NCBI GenBank assembly: GCA_964475415.1
Contig: CAYYWZ010000004.1
Coordinates: 54,602-118,601 of the forward strand
Length of the DNA: 64,000 bases
Direction: 5' to 3'
From: CALCMJ01 sp964475415
GTDB taxonomy: Bacteria > Bacteroidota > Bacteroidia > Chitinophagales > Saprospiraceae
The position numbers and the translations under genes were made by a program. Position 1 is the first letter of the stretch, and the number at the start of each line of letters is the position of its first letter. Shown here one piece after another: positions 46,824 through 54,860 of this stretch. A model generated the notes under the pieces. That model was not told the DNA's origin, searched no databases, and saw nothing but the letters and a program-made list of their open reading frames with translations.

Positions 46824-47783
46824 ATGCATAATTTTATAAATAAGTTAGTAGTTCTACTTTTCGCTTCTATAATTTTCTTTTCCTGCAAGACAACTAAGGA
46901 CTCTACATCTAGTACATCTATATCTAGTGGAGACGAGCAACTTGCCGATGCTTTGTTATGGAAAATAACGGGTAAAGATATCAAGCAACCTTCTTATCTA
47001 TATGGTACGATACACCTTATTAATAAGGATGATTTTTTCTATCCCGAAGGTACAATGGCAGCATTAGATGCAACTGAAGATATCGTATTCGAGATAGATA
47101 TGGATGATATGAATGATATGTCGAAACAGATGGGGATGCTCGGTAAGATTTTCATGAAGGATGGTGTTACACTTAAAGATTTATTGTCGGAAGAGGAGTA
47201 TAGTTTGGTCAATAATCATTTTAAAGACATGGGACTACCGATGATGATGTTAGAAAAGTTTAAGCCTATGTTCCTAACAGTTTTTGCATCTGGTGATATG
47301 GATATGAGCGATATGATCAATGGTGGTGGAATGGGCGGTGATGTAAAGTCTTACGAAATGGAGTTCTATGATCTAGCACAAAAAATGGACAAGGAAGTAG
47401 AAGGACTAGAGACCATAGAATATCAACTAGAGGTTTTTGAAAAAATACCTTACAAAGATCAGGCAAAGATGCTTGTAGAAGCTATCAAAAGTGCTGACAT
47501 AGGTAGTGATCAATTTGATGAAATGGTACAGATGTATAAGCAGCAGCAGATTACAGCTATGGTAACTATGATAGGCGACGAAGAGCAATCTATGGGAGAA
47601 TATGAAGATATCTTGCTGAAGGAAAGAAATATGAACTGGATTCCTCTTATGGCTGCTAAAATGACTTCGGAACCGACCTTTTTCGCTGTAGGGGCTGGTC
47701 ACCTTGCGGGTAAAAATGGTGTCATCAAATTGCTCAAAAAGGAAGGATATAAACTTACACCAGTAAGCCAGGTTAAGAAGTAG
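46824..47783 (+). CDS. TraB/GumN family lipoprotein
   Basis: This 319-residue protein has a lipoprotein signal (lipobox IIFFSC) and then the TraB/GumN domain: LLWKITGKDIKQPSYLYGTIHLI near the start, repeated metal-site-like Glu and His residues (GTIH, later FAVGAGHLAGKNG). The fold belongs to the Tiki/TraB superfamily of putative metalloproteases. A Met/Asp-rich segment (about 85-200) is notable. It lies between rlmB and the carbonic-anhydrase gene with one-base gaps on both sides, so three unrelated functions share a transcript. Confidence 0.87.
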   Translation: MHNFINKLVVLLFASIIFFSCKTTKDSTSSTSISSGDEQLADALLWKITGKDIKQPSYLYGTIHLINKDDFFYPEGTMAALDATEDIVFEIDMDDMNDMSKQMGMLGKIFMKDGVTLKDLLSEEEYSLVNNHFKDMGLPMMMLEKFKPMFLTVFASGDMDMSDMINGGGMGGDVKSYEMEFYDLAQKMDKEVEGLETIEYQLEVFEKIPYKDQAKMLVEAIKSADIGSDQFDEMVQMYKQQQITAMVTMIGDEEQSMGEYEDILLKERNMNWIPLMAAKMTSEPTFFAVGAGHLAGKNGVIKLLKKEGYKLTPVSQVKK

Positions 47784-47784
47784 G

Positions 47785-48309
47785 ATGCCTACAATTATAG
47801 AAATAAATAATAAAACGCCAAAGATAGATTCGTCCGTTTGGGTAGCAAGTAATGCAACAGTAACAGGGGATGTATTTATAGGAGCACATAGCAGTGTTTG
47901 GTTTCAGGTAGTGATAAGAGGTGATGTAAATAAGATCATGATAGGAGAGAAAGTAAATATCCAAGATGGTGCTATCGTTCATGGAACAACGGGTAAAGGC
48001 GATACAATTATAGGAGATTCTGTGACGATAGGTCATCGAGCTATTATCCATGGTTGTCAGATTGCTAATAATGTTCTTATCGGCATGGGAGCAATTATCC
48101 TGGATGATGCTCAGATACAAGAAAATGTAGTTGTAGGAGCAGGTTCCGTTGTTACTCAAGGCAAAATCTTAGAATCCGGATTCTTATATGCAGGCGTTCC
48201 TGCGAAAAAAATAAAACCTCTAAATCCAGACCAATCTAAGATGTACACCTCACTATCTGCTGAGGCTTATGTAAACTATGCAGCCTTGTATAAGGAACAA
48301 GGGGCATAG
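47785..48309 (+). CDS. Gamma carbonic anhydrase family protein (left-handed beta-helix)
   Basis: This 174-residue protein has the hexapeptide repeat of the gamma carbonic anhydrase/PaaY/YrdA group (IGAHSSVWFQVVIRGDVNKI, then repeats such as IGDSVTIGHRAIIHGC and VLIGMGAII). The metal-binding histidines appear in GHRAIIHGC and earlier in VHG. Such proteins are zinc- or iron-binding and may act as carbonic anhydrases or acyl-CoA-related hydrolases. The ATG lies one base after the TraB gene stop. Confidence 0.91.
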   Translation: MPTIIEINNKTPKIDSSVWVASNATVTGDVFIGAHSSVWFQVVIRGDVNKIMIGEKVNIQDGAIVHGTTGKGDTIIGDSVTIGHRAIIHGCQIANNVLIGMGAIILDDAQIQENVVVGAGSVVTQGKILESGFLYAGVPAKKIKPLNPDQSKMYTSLSAEAYVNYAALYKEQGA

Positions 48310-48403
48310 CCTATAATTTTACGCTTCGTTTGCTGATTTTCTAATTGACATAGTATTTCTTACACTTTCGGTCAATTATAGCTGCATTATGAACACTCCT
48401 TTT

Positions 48404-48411
48404 TATATTTG
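48404..48411 (+). promoter_or_regulatory. Candidate promoter of the VCBS lipoprotein
   Basis: TATATTTG is an exact TAnnTTTG -7 element 29 bases before the start at 48441. No convincing -33 TTTG or TTG is seen at the usual distance. This is a motif match only. Confidence 0.4.
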
Positions 48412-48440
48412 CGGTCTTAGTTTCAAAAAATCGTAGAAAG

Positions 48441-51400
48441 ATGGTATTATCTAGAAATTCTATTTTGTTATTTGTGGCCCTGATGATCTTTGGTTCTTGT
48501 GGTGAAGATAAGCCCAAGCAGCTATCAGGTGAGCTTTTCTCAAGAATGAGTCCTGATCAGACAGGAATAGATTTTAGGAATGATCTTATGGAAGATATTT
48601 ACAGCGCTTGGAATGTCTTATCCTACGAATATTATTACAATGGTGCAGGCGTATCTCTGGGAGATATAAATAATGATGGATTGCTAGATGTTTTTTTTAC
48701 AGGTAATACTTCTCCTAATAAATTATATCTCAATAAGGGTAATTTCAAATTTGAAGATATAACAAAATCTGCAGGCATCTTACCTGCTGGCTGGTCTACT
48801 GGTTCTACCATAGCTGACGTGAATAATGATGGAAGACCAGATATCTATGTATGCCAAGCTGGTCCAGATAAGGTAGCTAATAAGAGAAGAAATTTACTTT
48901 ACATAAATCAGGGTAACAGCAAATTTGTAGAGCAGGCAAAACAATATGGTCTAGATGATCCTAATCTCAGCACACAGGCTGCATTTTTTGATATGGATAA
49001 GGATGGAGATCTGGATTGTTATGTGATGAATGAATCTTTTTATTTCAGAGTTCCGCTTGGTGATGTACTTAAGGATATAGAGAACAAAACAAAGTTGAGA
49101 CAGGCTAGTGGTAAAATGTTCCGTAATGATGGAGGAAAGTTTACGGACATAACAGAAAAAGCAGGAATGCTTAGATATGGTTACGGGCTAGGACTAGTTG
49201 TAAGTGATATCAATGAAGATGGCTATCCTGATGTATATGTAGCTAACGATTACAGTGTTCCGGATATGATGTATATCAATCAGAAAGATGGAACCTTCAA
49301 AGATGAGATAAAGGATAGGACAAAACAAATATCTTGGTTTAGCATGGGCGTAGATATTGCAGATGTAAATAATGATTTACATAAAGATATTGCAGTAGTA
49401 GATATGGCGACAGGTGATCACATAAGAGGAAAAACATTGATGGCTTCTATGAACCCTCAGCTTTTTCAGATGACCCTTGATCTAGGTTATCAGAGACAAC
49501 ATATGTTCAATGCTTTCCAGATTAACGATGGTAGTGACAATTATAATAATCTTGCGGGAATGTATAAGCTCTTAAAAACAGAATGGAGTTGGGCTTCTTT
49601 GATTGCAGATTTTGATAATGATGGATACAAGGATTATTTTGTTTCTAATGGTTACAGAAGATATTCTCGAGATAACGATTCTAGAATAAGATTACGTAAG
49701 GCTAGAGAAGCAAACGGTGGAAATGTTCCTAATCATCTAAGGAAAGAATTATTCGATCAGATACCTCAAATCCCTATAGAGAATGTAGTGTATCACAATA
49801 AGAAAGGACAGAAGTTTGAAGAGGTTGGAGCAGACTGGGGAATCAACGATGCAGGTTACTCTAACGGTGCAGCATATGGTGATTTAGATAATGATGGAGA
49901 CTTAGATCTTATTGTAAACAATATCGACGATGCAGCCTTTGTATATAGAAATAATAGTAATGGATCTAATAATTACTTAACTGTCCAGCTAAGTTCTCCT
50001 AAAGCAAAAGAAGGAGCTTATGTAGTAGTAAAAAATGGAGATAATAAACAATTGTTGGAATATGGAACTGTAAGAGGGTTTCAGTCAACGGTCACGAATC
50101 TACTTCATTTCGGACTAGCTGATAGTAAAGTTGTAGATGAGCTTACTGTGGTATGGCCTGATAAGAAATTTCAAAAATTAGCTAATGTAAAAATCAACCA
50201 AAAATTAATTCTTAAGCATAAGAATGCGCAAGGAAATTACCAAAAAGAAAAAGCGAATTCAGAAGTAGATTTTGTAATGGAGTCAGATAAACTATTTATG
50301 CATAAAGAGAATGCTTATGATGATTTTGTAACGGAAATATTAGTACCTTTTAAGCAGTCTACTTTAGGGCCGTTTATGAGTCATGCTGATGTAAATGGTG
50401 ATGGCAAATTAGATTTTTATATAGGAGGTGCCAAGGGGCAATCAGGTAGTTTGTTTTTACAGCAGGCTGACGCAAACTTTAAAGCTTCTAGTTCTCAGCC
50501 ATGGACTTCTCATAAGAATAGTGAAGACCTAGGATCGCATTTTTTCGATGCAGATGGCGATGGTGATCTAGACTTATATGTTGTCAGTGGTGGTAATGAT
50601 TTTGCGATAGGAGATAAGTTGTTACAGGATAGATTATATATCAACAATGGTAATGGAAATTTCAGTTACAATTCGTCTGCACTACCTAGCATGTTAGATA
50701 GTGGATCTAGGATTAAGAGTGCTGATATAGATGGTGATGGTGACTTAGACTTGTTTGTTTGCGGAAGACTTATGCCCAAAAATTATCCGCGAACTGGAAG
50801 AAGTTATTTGTTAGAAAATAATAATGGAAAATTTACAGACGTGACCTTTAACTGGTCAGAAGAGCTGATGAATCCTGGCTTAGTCAACGATGCAATATGG
50901 ACGGATTTAAATGGTGATGGAAAGCAAGATCTTGTATTGACAGGAGAATGGATGTCAGTAAGATCATTTGTGAATACTGGTTCAGCTTTAGAAGAGTCTT
51001 CGGAGTATTTTGATTCAGATCTTAAAGGTTGGCATTTCAAGATACAACAGGCAGATCTTGATGGAGATGGAGATCAGGATTTTGTAGTAGGAAATCTAGG
51101 ATTGAATTCTAAGTTTTCGGCAAGCAAGGAACATCCTTTTCAAGTATTAGCAAATGATTTTGATGGTAACGGTACCTGCGATATTGTTCTAGCTAAAGAT
51201 TATAAAGGTAAGACTGTTCCTGTAAGAGGTAGAGAATGTTCTTCTCAGCAGATGCCTTTTATACTCGATAAATTTAAAACCTATAATGAGTTTGCTAATG
51301 CCAGTGTAGAGGATATTCTAGGTGCTGATAAGATAAAGGAAGGACTACAGTTATCTGTCAATAATTTTAACTCCGGGATATATATTAATGAGGGCGGAAA

Positions 51401-51728
51401 GTATACTTTTCAAGCTTTACCTTTCCAAGCGCAAGCATTTCCAGTAATGGGTATAGTTACAGAAGATGTGAACAGTGATGGAAAAATGGATATCGTTCTG
51501 GCTGGAAATATCTATAATATGGAAATAGAAACACCAAGGCTAGATTCAGGAGATGGACTTATTTTGCTGGGAGATGGTAAGTTAGGATACACGCCACTTA
51601 AGGCTGTCGATACAGGTTTTAAGGCCTCTAAAGATGTCAAAGATATTTTGGCCCTGGATACTGCAGGAGGAAAAAAGGCACTCCTGATTGCTAATAATAA
51701 TGGGCCACTGGAAATTTTTAAATTCTAA
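48441..51728 (+). CDS. VCBS-repeat/ASPIC-UnbV surface lipoprotein
   Basis: This 1095-residue lipoprotein (lipobox FGSC, Cys20) carries many VCBS/FG-GAP-like repeats with the calcium-binding pattern D-x-N/D-x-D-G (for example DINNDGLLDVF, DVNNDGRPDIY, DMDKDGDLDCY). They should form seven-bladed beta-propellers. A central ASPIC/UnbV domain (HFGLADSKVVDELTVVWPDKKF) occurs before the second propeller set. The family resembles CRTAC1-like proteins. It is exposed on the cell surface and probably binds ligands or participates in adhesion or substrate capture. It is a single gene with its own promoter element. Confidence 0.9.
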   Translation: MVLSRNSILLFVALMIFGSCGEDKPKQLSGELFSRMSPDQTGIDFRNDLMEDIYSAWNVLSYEYYYNGAGVSLGDINNDGLLDVFFTGNTSPNKLYLNKGNFKFEDITKSAGILPAGWSTGSTIADVNNDGRPDIYVCQAGPDKVANKRRNLLYINQGNSKFVEQAKQYGLDDPNLSTQAAFFDMDKDGDLDCYVMNESFYFRVPLGDVLKDIENKTKLRQASGKMFRNDGGKFTDITEKAGMLRYGYGLGLVVSDINEDGYPDVYVANDYSVPDMMYINQKDGTFKDEIKDRTKQISWFSMGVDIADVNNDLHKDIAVVDMATGDHIRGKTLMASMNPQLFQMTLDLGYQRQHMFNAFQINDGSDNYNNLAGMYKLLKTEWSWASLIADFDNDGYKDYFVSNGYRRYSRDNDSRIRLRKAREANGGNVPNHLRKELFDQIPQIPIENVVYHNKKGQKFEEVGADWGINDAGYSNGAAYGDLDNDGDLDLIVNNIDDAAFVYRNNSNGSNNYLTVQLSSPKAKEGAYVVVKNGDNKQLLEYGTVRGFQSTVTNLLHFGLADSKVVDELTVVWPDKKFQKLANVKINQKLILKHKNAQGNYQKEKANSEVDFVMESDKLFMHKENAYDDFVTEILVPFKQSTLGPFMSHADVNGDGKLDFYIGGAKGQSGSLFLQQADANFKASSSQPWTSHKNSEDLGSHFFDADGDGDLDLYVVSGGNDFAIGDKLLQDRLYINNGNGNFSYNSSALPSMLDSGSRIKSADIDGDGDLDLFVCGRLMPKNYPRTGRSYLLENNNGKFTDVTFNWSEELMNPGLVNDAIWTDLNGDGKQDLVLTGEWMSVRSFVNTGSALEESSEYFDSDLKGWHFKIQQADLDGDGDQDFVVGNLGLNSKFSASKEHPFQVLANDFDGNGTCDIVLAKDYKGKTVPVRGRECSSQQMPFILDKFKTYNEFANASVEDILGADKIKEGLQLSVNNFNSGIYINEGGKYTFQALPFQAQAFPVMGIVTEDVNSDGKMDIVLAGNIYNMEIETPRLDSGDGLILLGDGKLGYTPLKAVDTGFKASKDVKDILALDTAGGKKALLIANNNGPLEIFKF

Positions 51729-51768
51729 TCAATTGCTTTATTAGTTATAAGGCGTAATTAAGTTTCTA

Positions 51769-52662
51769 TTGAATCTAAAAAAGAACTACATTAGAGCAGG
51801 ATTTTCTTCTTGGCTACTGCTGTTTTTTCTGAGCCTTATATGGGGAAGTTCTTTTATACTGATCAAAAAATCTTTACTGGCTTTTTCTCCTCTAGAAGTT
51901 GGGGCTCTTAGGATAGGTATTGCCTCACTGGCCTTTCTTCCTTTTCTTCTTAAACAACTCAAAGATGTTCCTTGGCATAATATAAAATACTTCATTATAG
52001 TAGGATTTGCTGGAAGTGGAATTCCTGCTTTTCTTTATGCCATTGCCCAGACTCAGGTTGACAGTAGTGTGGCTGGAGTGCTTAATAGTTTGACACCCAT
52101 ATTTACGCTACTAATAGGTCTAATTATTTTCAAAGCTGCGTTTAAGTGGTTGCAATTGTGGGGAATAGTCCTTGGGTTTCTAGGTGCCTGTCTCCTTATT
52201 ATCTTGCGCAATGGCTGGCAATTATCTGCGGAGGTAAACTTTGCCTTACTCATAGTTATTGCGACAATCTGCTATGGTGTCAGTGTGAATGTTGTTAACT
52301 ATAAACTAAGCGCTTACAAACCCTTGCTGATCAGTAGTATCTCATTTATCTTGACGGGCCCTCTAAGTTTTATATATCTATTGACAACAGATGTTTTTAC
52401 AGATGTGATGCAGCATCCCGATGGATACCTATCCTTAATATCTATTTTGGTACTTTCCTTAGTGGGTACTTTTTATTCCACTATTATTTTCTACAAGCTC
52501 GTGCAGAATACGAATCCAGTTTTCGCCTCTTCTGTCAGTTTTGTCATTCCTATTGTCGCACTGCTATGGGGATATGTAGACGGAGAGATCCTAAGCATCT
52601 ACCATGTTATAAGCATGGTGTGCATACTAGTAGGTGTCCTCTTTATCAGAAAAGCAAAGTAG
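51769..52662 (+). CDS. EamA/DMT family membrane transporter
   Basis: This 297-residue inner-membrane protein has about ten helices in two EamA repeats. The first starts WLLLFFLSLIWGSSFILIKK, the second near LLIVIATICYGVSVNVVNY. It is a member of the drug/metabolite transporter superfamily and probably exports amino acids or metabolites; the substrate is unknown. The start is the TTG at 51769; the first helix begins so close that a later start would remove it, and no ATG precedes it in frame. It follows the VCBS gene by 40 bases. Confidence 0.88.
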   Translation: MNLKKNYIRAGFSSWLLLFFLSLIWGSSFILIKKSLLAFSPLEVGALRIGIASLAFLPFLLKQLKDVPWHNIKYFIIVGFAGSGIPAFLYAIAQTQVDSSVAGVLNSLTPIFTLLIGLIIFKAAFKWLQLWGIVLGFLGACLLIILRNGWQLSAEVNFALLIVIATICYGVSVNVVNYKLSAYKPLLISSISFILTGPLSFIYLLTTDVFTDVMQHPDGYLSLISILVLSLVGTFYSTIIFYKLVQNTNPVFASSVSFVIPIVALLWGYVDGEILSIYHVISMVCILVGVLFIRKAK

Positions 52663-52960
52663 GAGCAGCAATATCTATGTTTTTACCTGTGATCGAAGCC
52701 TCAGTTTTTTTAAAATCTAGAATTGGATTAACTATTTCTAACCGAAAATTTTACCTAGACTTAACATAGGATTTTCTGTTTTCTATTTTAATTACCCTAT
52801 TTTAGGAGAATAGATTATATGACAGAAACTTAGCAATTCAAAACATAGTTTACATTCAACACAGCTATTGTAAGTCATTATGAGCAACTATTATATTCAT
52901 AGGATTTCTAAATTCTATGATAATTATTTTATATTTTACTAATCATAAAATCCATTAGAG
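52663..52960. other. Spacer upstream of the T9SS cargo pair
   Basis: About 300 AT-rich bases hold no gene. A hairpin TCATAG..CTATGA lies at 52899-52922. No exact TAnnTTTG promoter motif is evident. This spacer must hold the promoter of the two T9SS cargo genes. Confidence 0.4.
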
Positions 52961-52999
52961 ATGAAAATTTTACAAAATTCTTTATTCTTTATTCTTTAA
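52961..52999 (+). other. Start of a signal peptide, out of frame with its gene
   Basis: The ATG at 52961 opens a reading frame MKILQNSLFFIL that stops at TAA 52997-52999. The following DNA, read one base shifted, gives FNSFSALHAQ then CDLVVIG and joins the cargo protein body. The two pieces together would make a typical signal peptide. They are separated by the 7-bp repeat at 52978-52998. Confidence 0.7.
52978..52998 (+). repeat. Three tandem copies of TTCTTTA in a signal-peptide region
   Basis: The unit TTCTTTA occurs three times (52978-52984, 52985-52991, 52992-52998). The distance from the ATG at 52961 to the first in-frame Met of the cargo gene (53046) is 85 bases, one too many for a common frame. 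With two copies the distance is 78 and with five copies 99, both multiples of three. Copy-number change by slippage would therefore switch the frame on or off. Confidence 0.85.
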
Positions 53000-53045
53000 C
53001 AGCTTTTCTGCGCTCCATGCCCAGTGTGACCTAGTAGTAATTGGG

Positions 53046-54860
53046 ATGCCTGTTTTTACTTGCGATAATGGCGGAACGCCTAATGATATAAGCGATGATA
53101 CTTACACTGCTGTGGTTAGTCCTTTCAATACAGAGAGCGATATAGCGCTACCAGACGTAAGTTATGGTCCCTTTAACGTTACAGACGGAGACCAAACTGT
53201 AACGCTTACAGACCCCAATGATACAAGTTGTACAGGAACGTATACAATTGTAGCTCCTGCTCATTGTGATCCTTTTAGTTGTCCAGATTATGATATTTGC
53301 ATTGACCTTGTATCTGAAGATGGTTGCAATGCAACTTATCATATTACGATAGATGTGGAATCTAGCACTGAATATTTCATGAGTGATTTTCAAGTTAGCT
53401 TTTTTGTTGGTGGAAATGGAACTGTTACGTCTCAAGGCTTTATTAATCCCAACGGTCCACTTTCTAGTAATTTAGTATTACTAACAGGAAATTCAACTTC
53501 AGTGACGTTATCTCAAGGAGCTGGTATTTCTTCATTAGACTTAGATGGGATATTACCTAGTATATCTATTGAAGTCCAAGGTAATGCAGGTTTATGCGTT
53601 TCTGTGGGAACAAATACTGGAGGAGGAATATTTTTTGACGGTATGCCGTGTCTTTTAGACTTGACTTGTCAAACGAATATGGAATTTTGCCCTACTGGAC
53701 AATTAGTAGATGGTCAGATAACTACACTTTCTAACAGTGTTGGACCTTGTCCAAATACGAATGGTCTTGGTATTGAGGGGGCTGATGTTGTTGTAAGCAA
53801 TAATAATGGTTCATGTTCTTCTATAAGTGATATTAGTGGCAGATATGGATGCAACCTATGTGAAGATTCTAGCTATGATATTTGTGTTACTACAACCTGC
53901 GATGAACCTTGTGGATTAGAGAATGCAGATGTTATGCAAATGCAACAAATTCTAAATGGCGGAGCTATAACAGCAGAAGTAAAATTTAAAGGTGATCTAA
54001 ATCTAGACGGTCAGTTTTCCGCATTTGACAGGGGATTAGCAATTAAGAAACTTAATGGTCAAGATGTTTCAAATTTTGTAAGGTCATGGTGTAGATTTGT
54101 TCCGCTAGCAGATTATACCGACGCTGTAAATGGAGTGCAAAATACTATCGATATCGACGAATGTTTCGCAACTACAACCCCTGAGCTGAGTGTGGACTTT
54201 TATAGATTTGCATTGGGAGATTTTAACGGTTCTTGCGATGATTGTACGCACAATGATGGAACAGGACCATTCCCAATAACTGTGGAACAGGGTAGTGAAT
54301 ATGCGTTGTTTGATGTTGAACAAGATATAGATTTAGAATCTTTTATTTTTGATATTACATTAAATGAAAACATGATTATTTCTTCTATAGAAAGTAATAT
54401 ACAAGGGATTAAGTATGCTATAAATGAGAATACACTTAAAATTTCTTGGTTTCCAGATAAAGCTGCCAATTTGAGACTAAGAAAAGGTGATGAACTTTTT
54501 AAAATTTTAGGAGCAGGAATAGATAAGGGAATTACCGTCATCAAACAACAGTCGTTTTTACTCGATAGTAAAAACGAAATATACCAGATAAGTAGGGTAG
54601 ATTATAGAAGTAATTTATCAAATAAATCCAAAATTCTTAGAATAGGAAATCATAATGAAATCAACTTAGATCATCGATCAGAAAAAGCTTTTGTATCCAT
54701 CTATAAGCTAAACGGTATCTTATTAAATAACCAAGATATTGTTTTAGACCAATACAATACTATGGACTATAGCGATACTTTTGCAGATGGTATTTACATA
54801 GTGCAAGTAAGAACAACTTACGATGAGATCGTTCGTAAGATTGTTGTAATGAACCCATAA
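53046..54860 (+). CDS. T9SS cargo protein with dockerin-like segment, possibly switched off
   Basis: The open frame runs from 52965, but its first ATG is at 53046, giving a 604-residue protein without a signal peptide. The missing signal lies just upstream, out of frame. The body is Cys-rich and beta-rich: an extracellular-type region (about 20-220), a dockerin-like segment (GDLNLDGQFSAFDRGLAIKKL, about 316-336) and a C-terminal type A T9SS sorting signal (VSIYKLNGILL and FADGIYIVQVRTTYDE). Such a tail is useless without a Sec signal, so the intact gene should start at 52961. Its stop overlaps the next start (TAATG), so translation is coupled. The function is probably adhesion or surface binding. 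Confidence 0.8.
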   Translation: MPVFTCDNGGTPNDISDDTYTAVVSPFNTESDIALPDVSYGPFNVTDGDQTVTLTDPNDTSCTGTYTIVAPAHCDPFSCPDYDICIDLVSEDGCNATYHITIDVESSTEYFMSDFQVSFFVGGNGTVTSQGFINPNGPLSSNLVLLTGNSTSVTLSQGAGISSLDLDGILPSISIEVQGNAGLCVSVGTNTGGGIFFDGMPCLLDLTCQTNMEFCPTGQLVDGQITTLSNSVGPCPNTNGLGIEGADVVVSNNNGSCSSISDISGRYGCNLCEDSSYDICVTTTCDEPCGLENADVMQMQQILNGGAITAEVKFKGDLNLDGQFSAFDRGLAIKKLNGQDVSNFVRSWCRFVPLADYTDAVNGVQNTIDIDECFATTTPELSVDFYRFALGDFNGSCDDCTHNDGTGPFPITVEQGSEYALFDVEQDIDLESFIFDITLNENMIISSIESNIQGIKYAINENTLKISWFPDKAANLRLRKGDELFKILGAGIDKGITVIKQQSFLLDSKNEIYQISRVDYRSNLSNKSKILRIGNHNEINLDHRSEKAFVSIYKLNGILLNNQDIVLDQYNTMDYSDTFADGIYIVQVRTTYDEIVRKIVVMNP

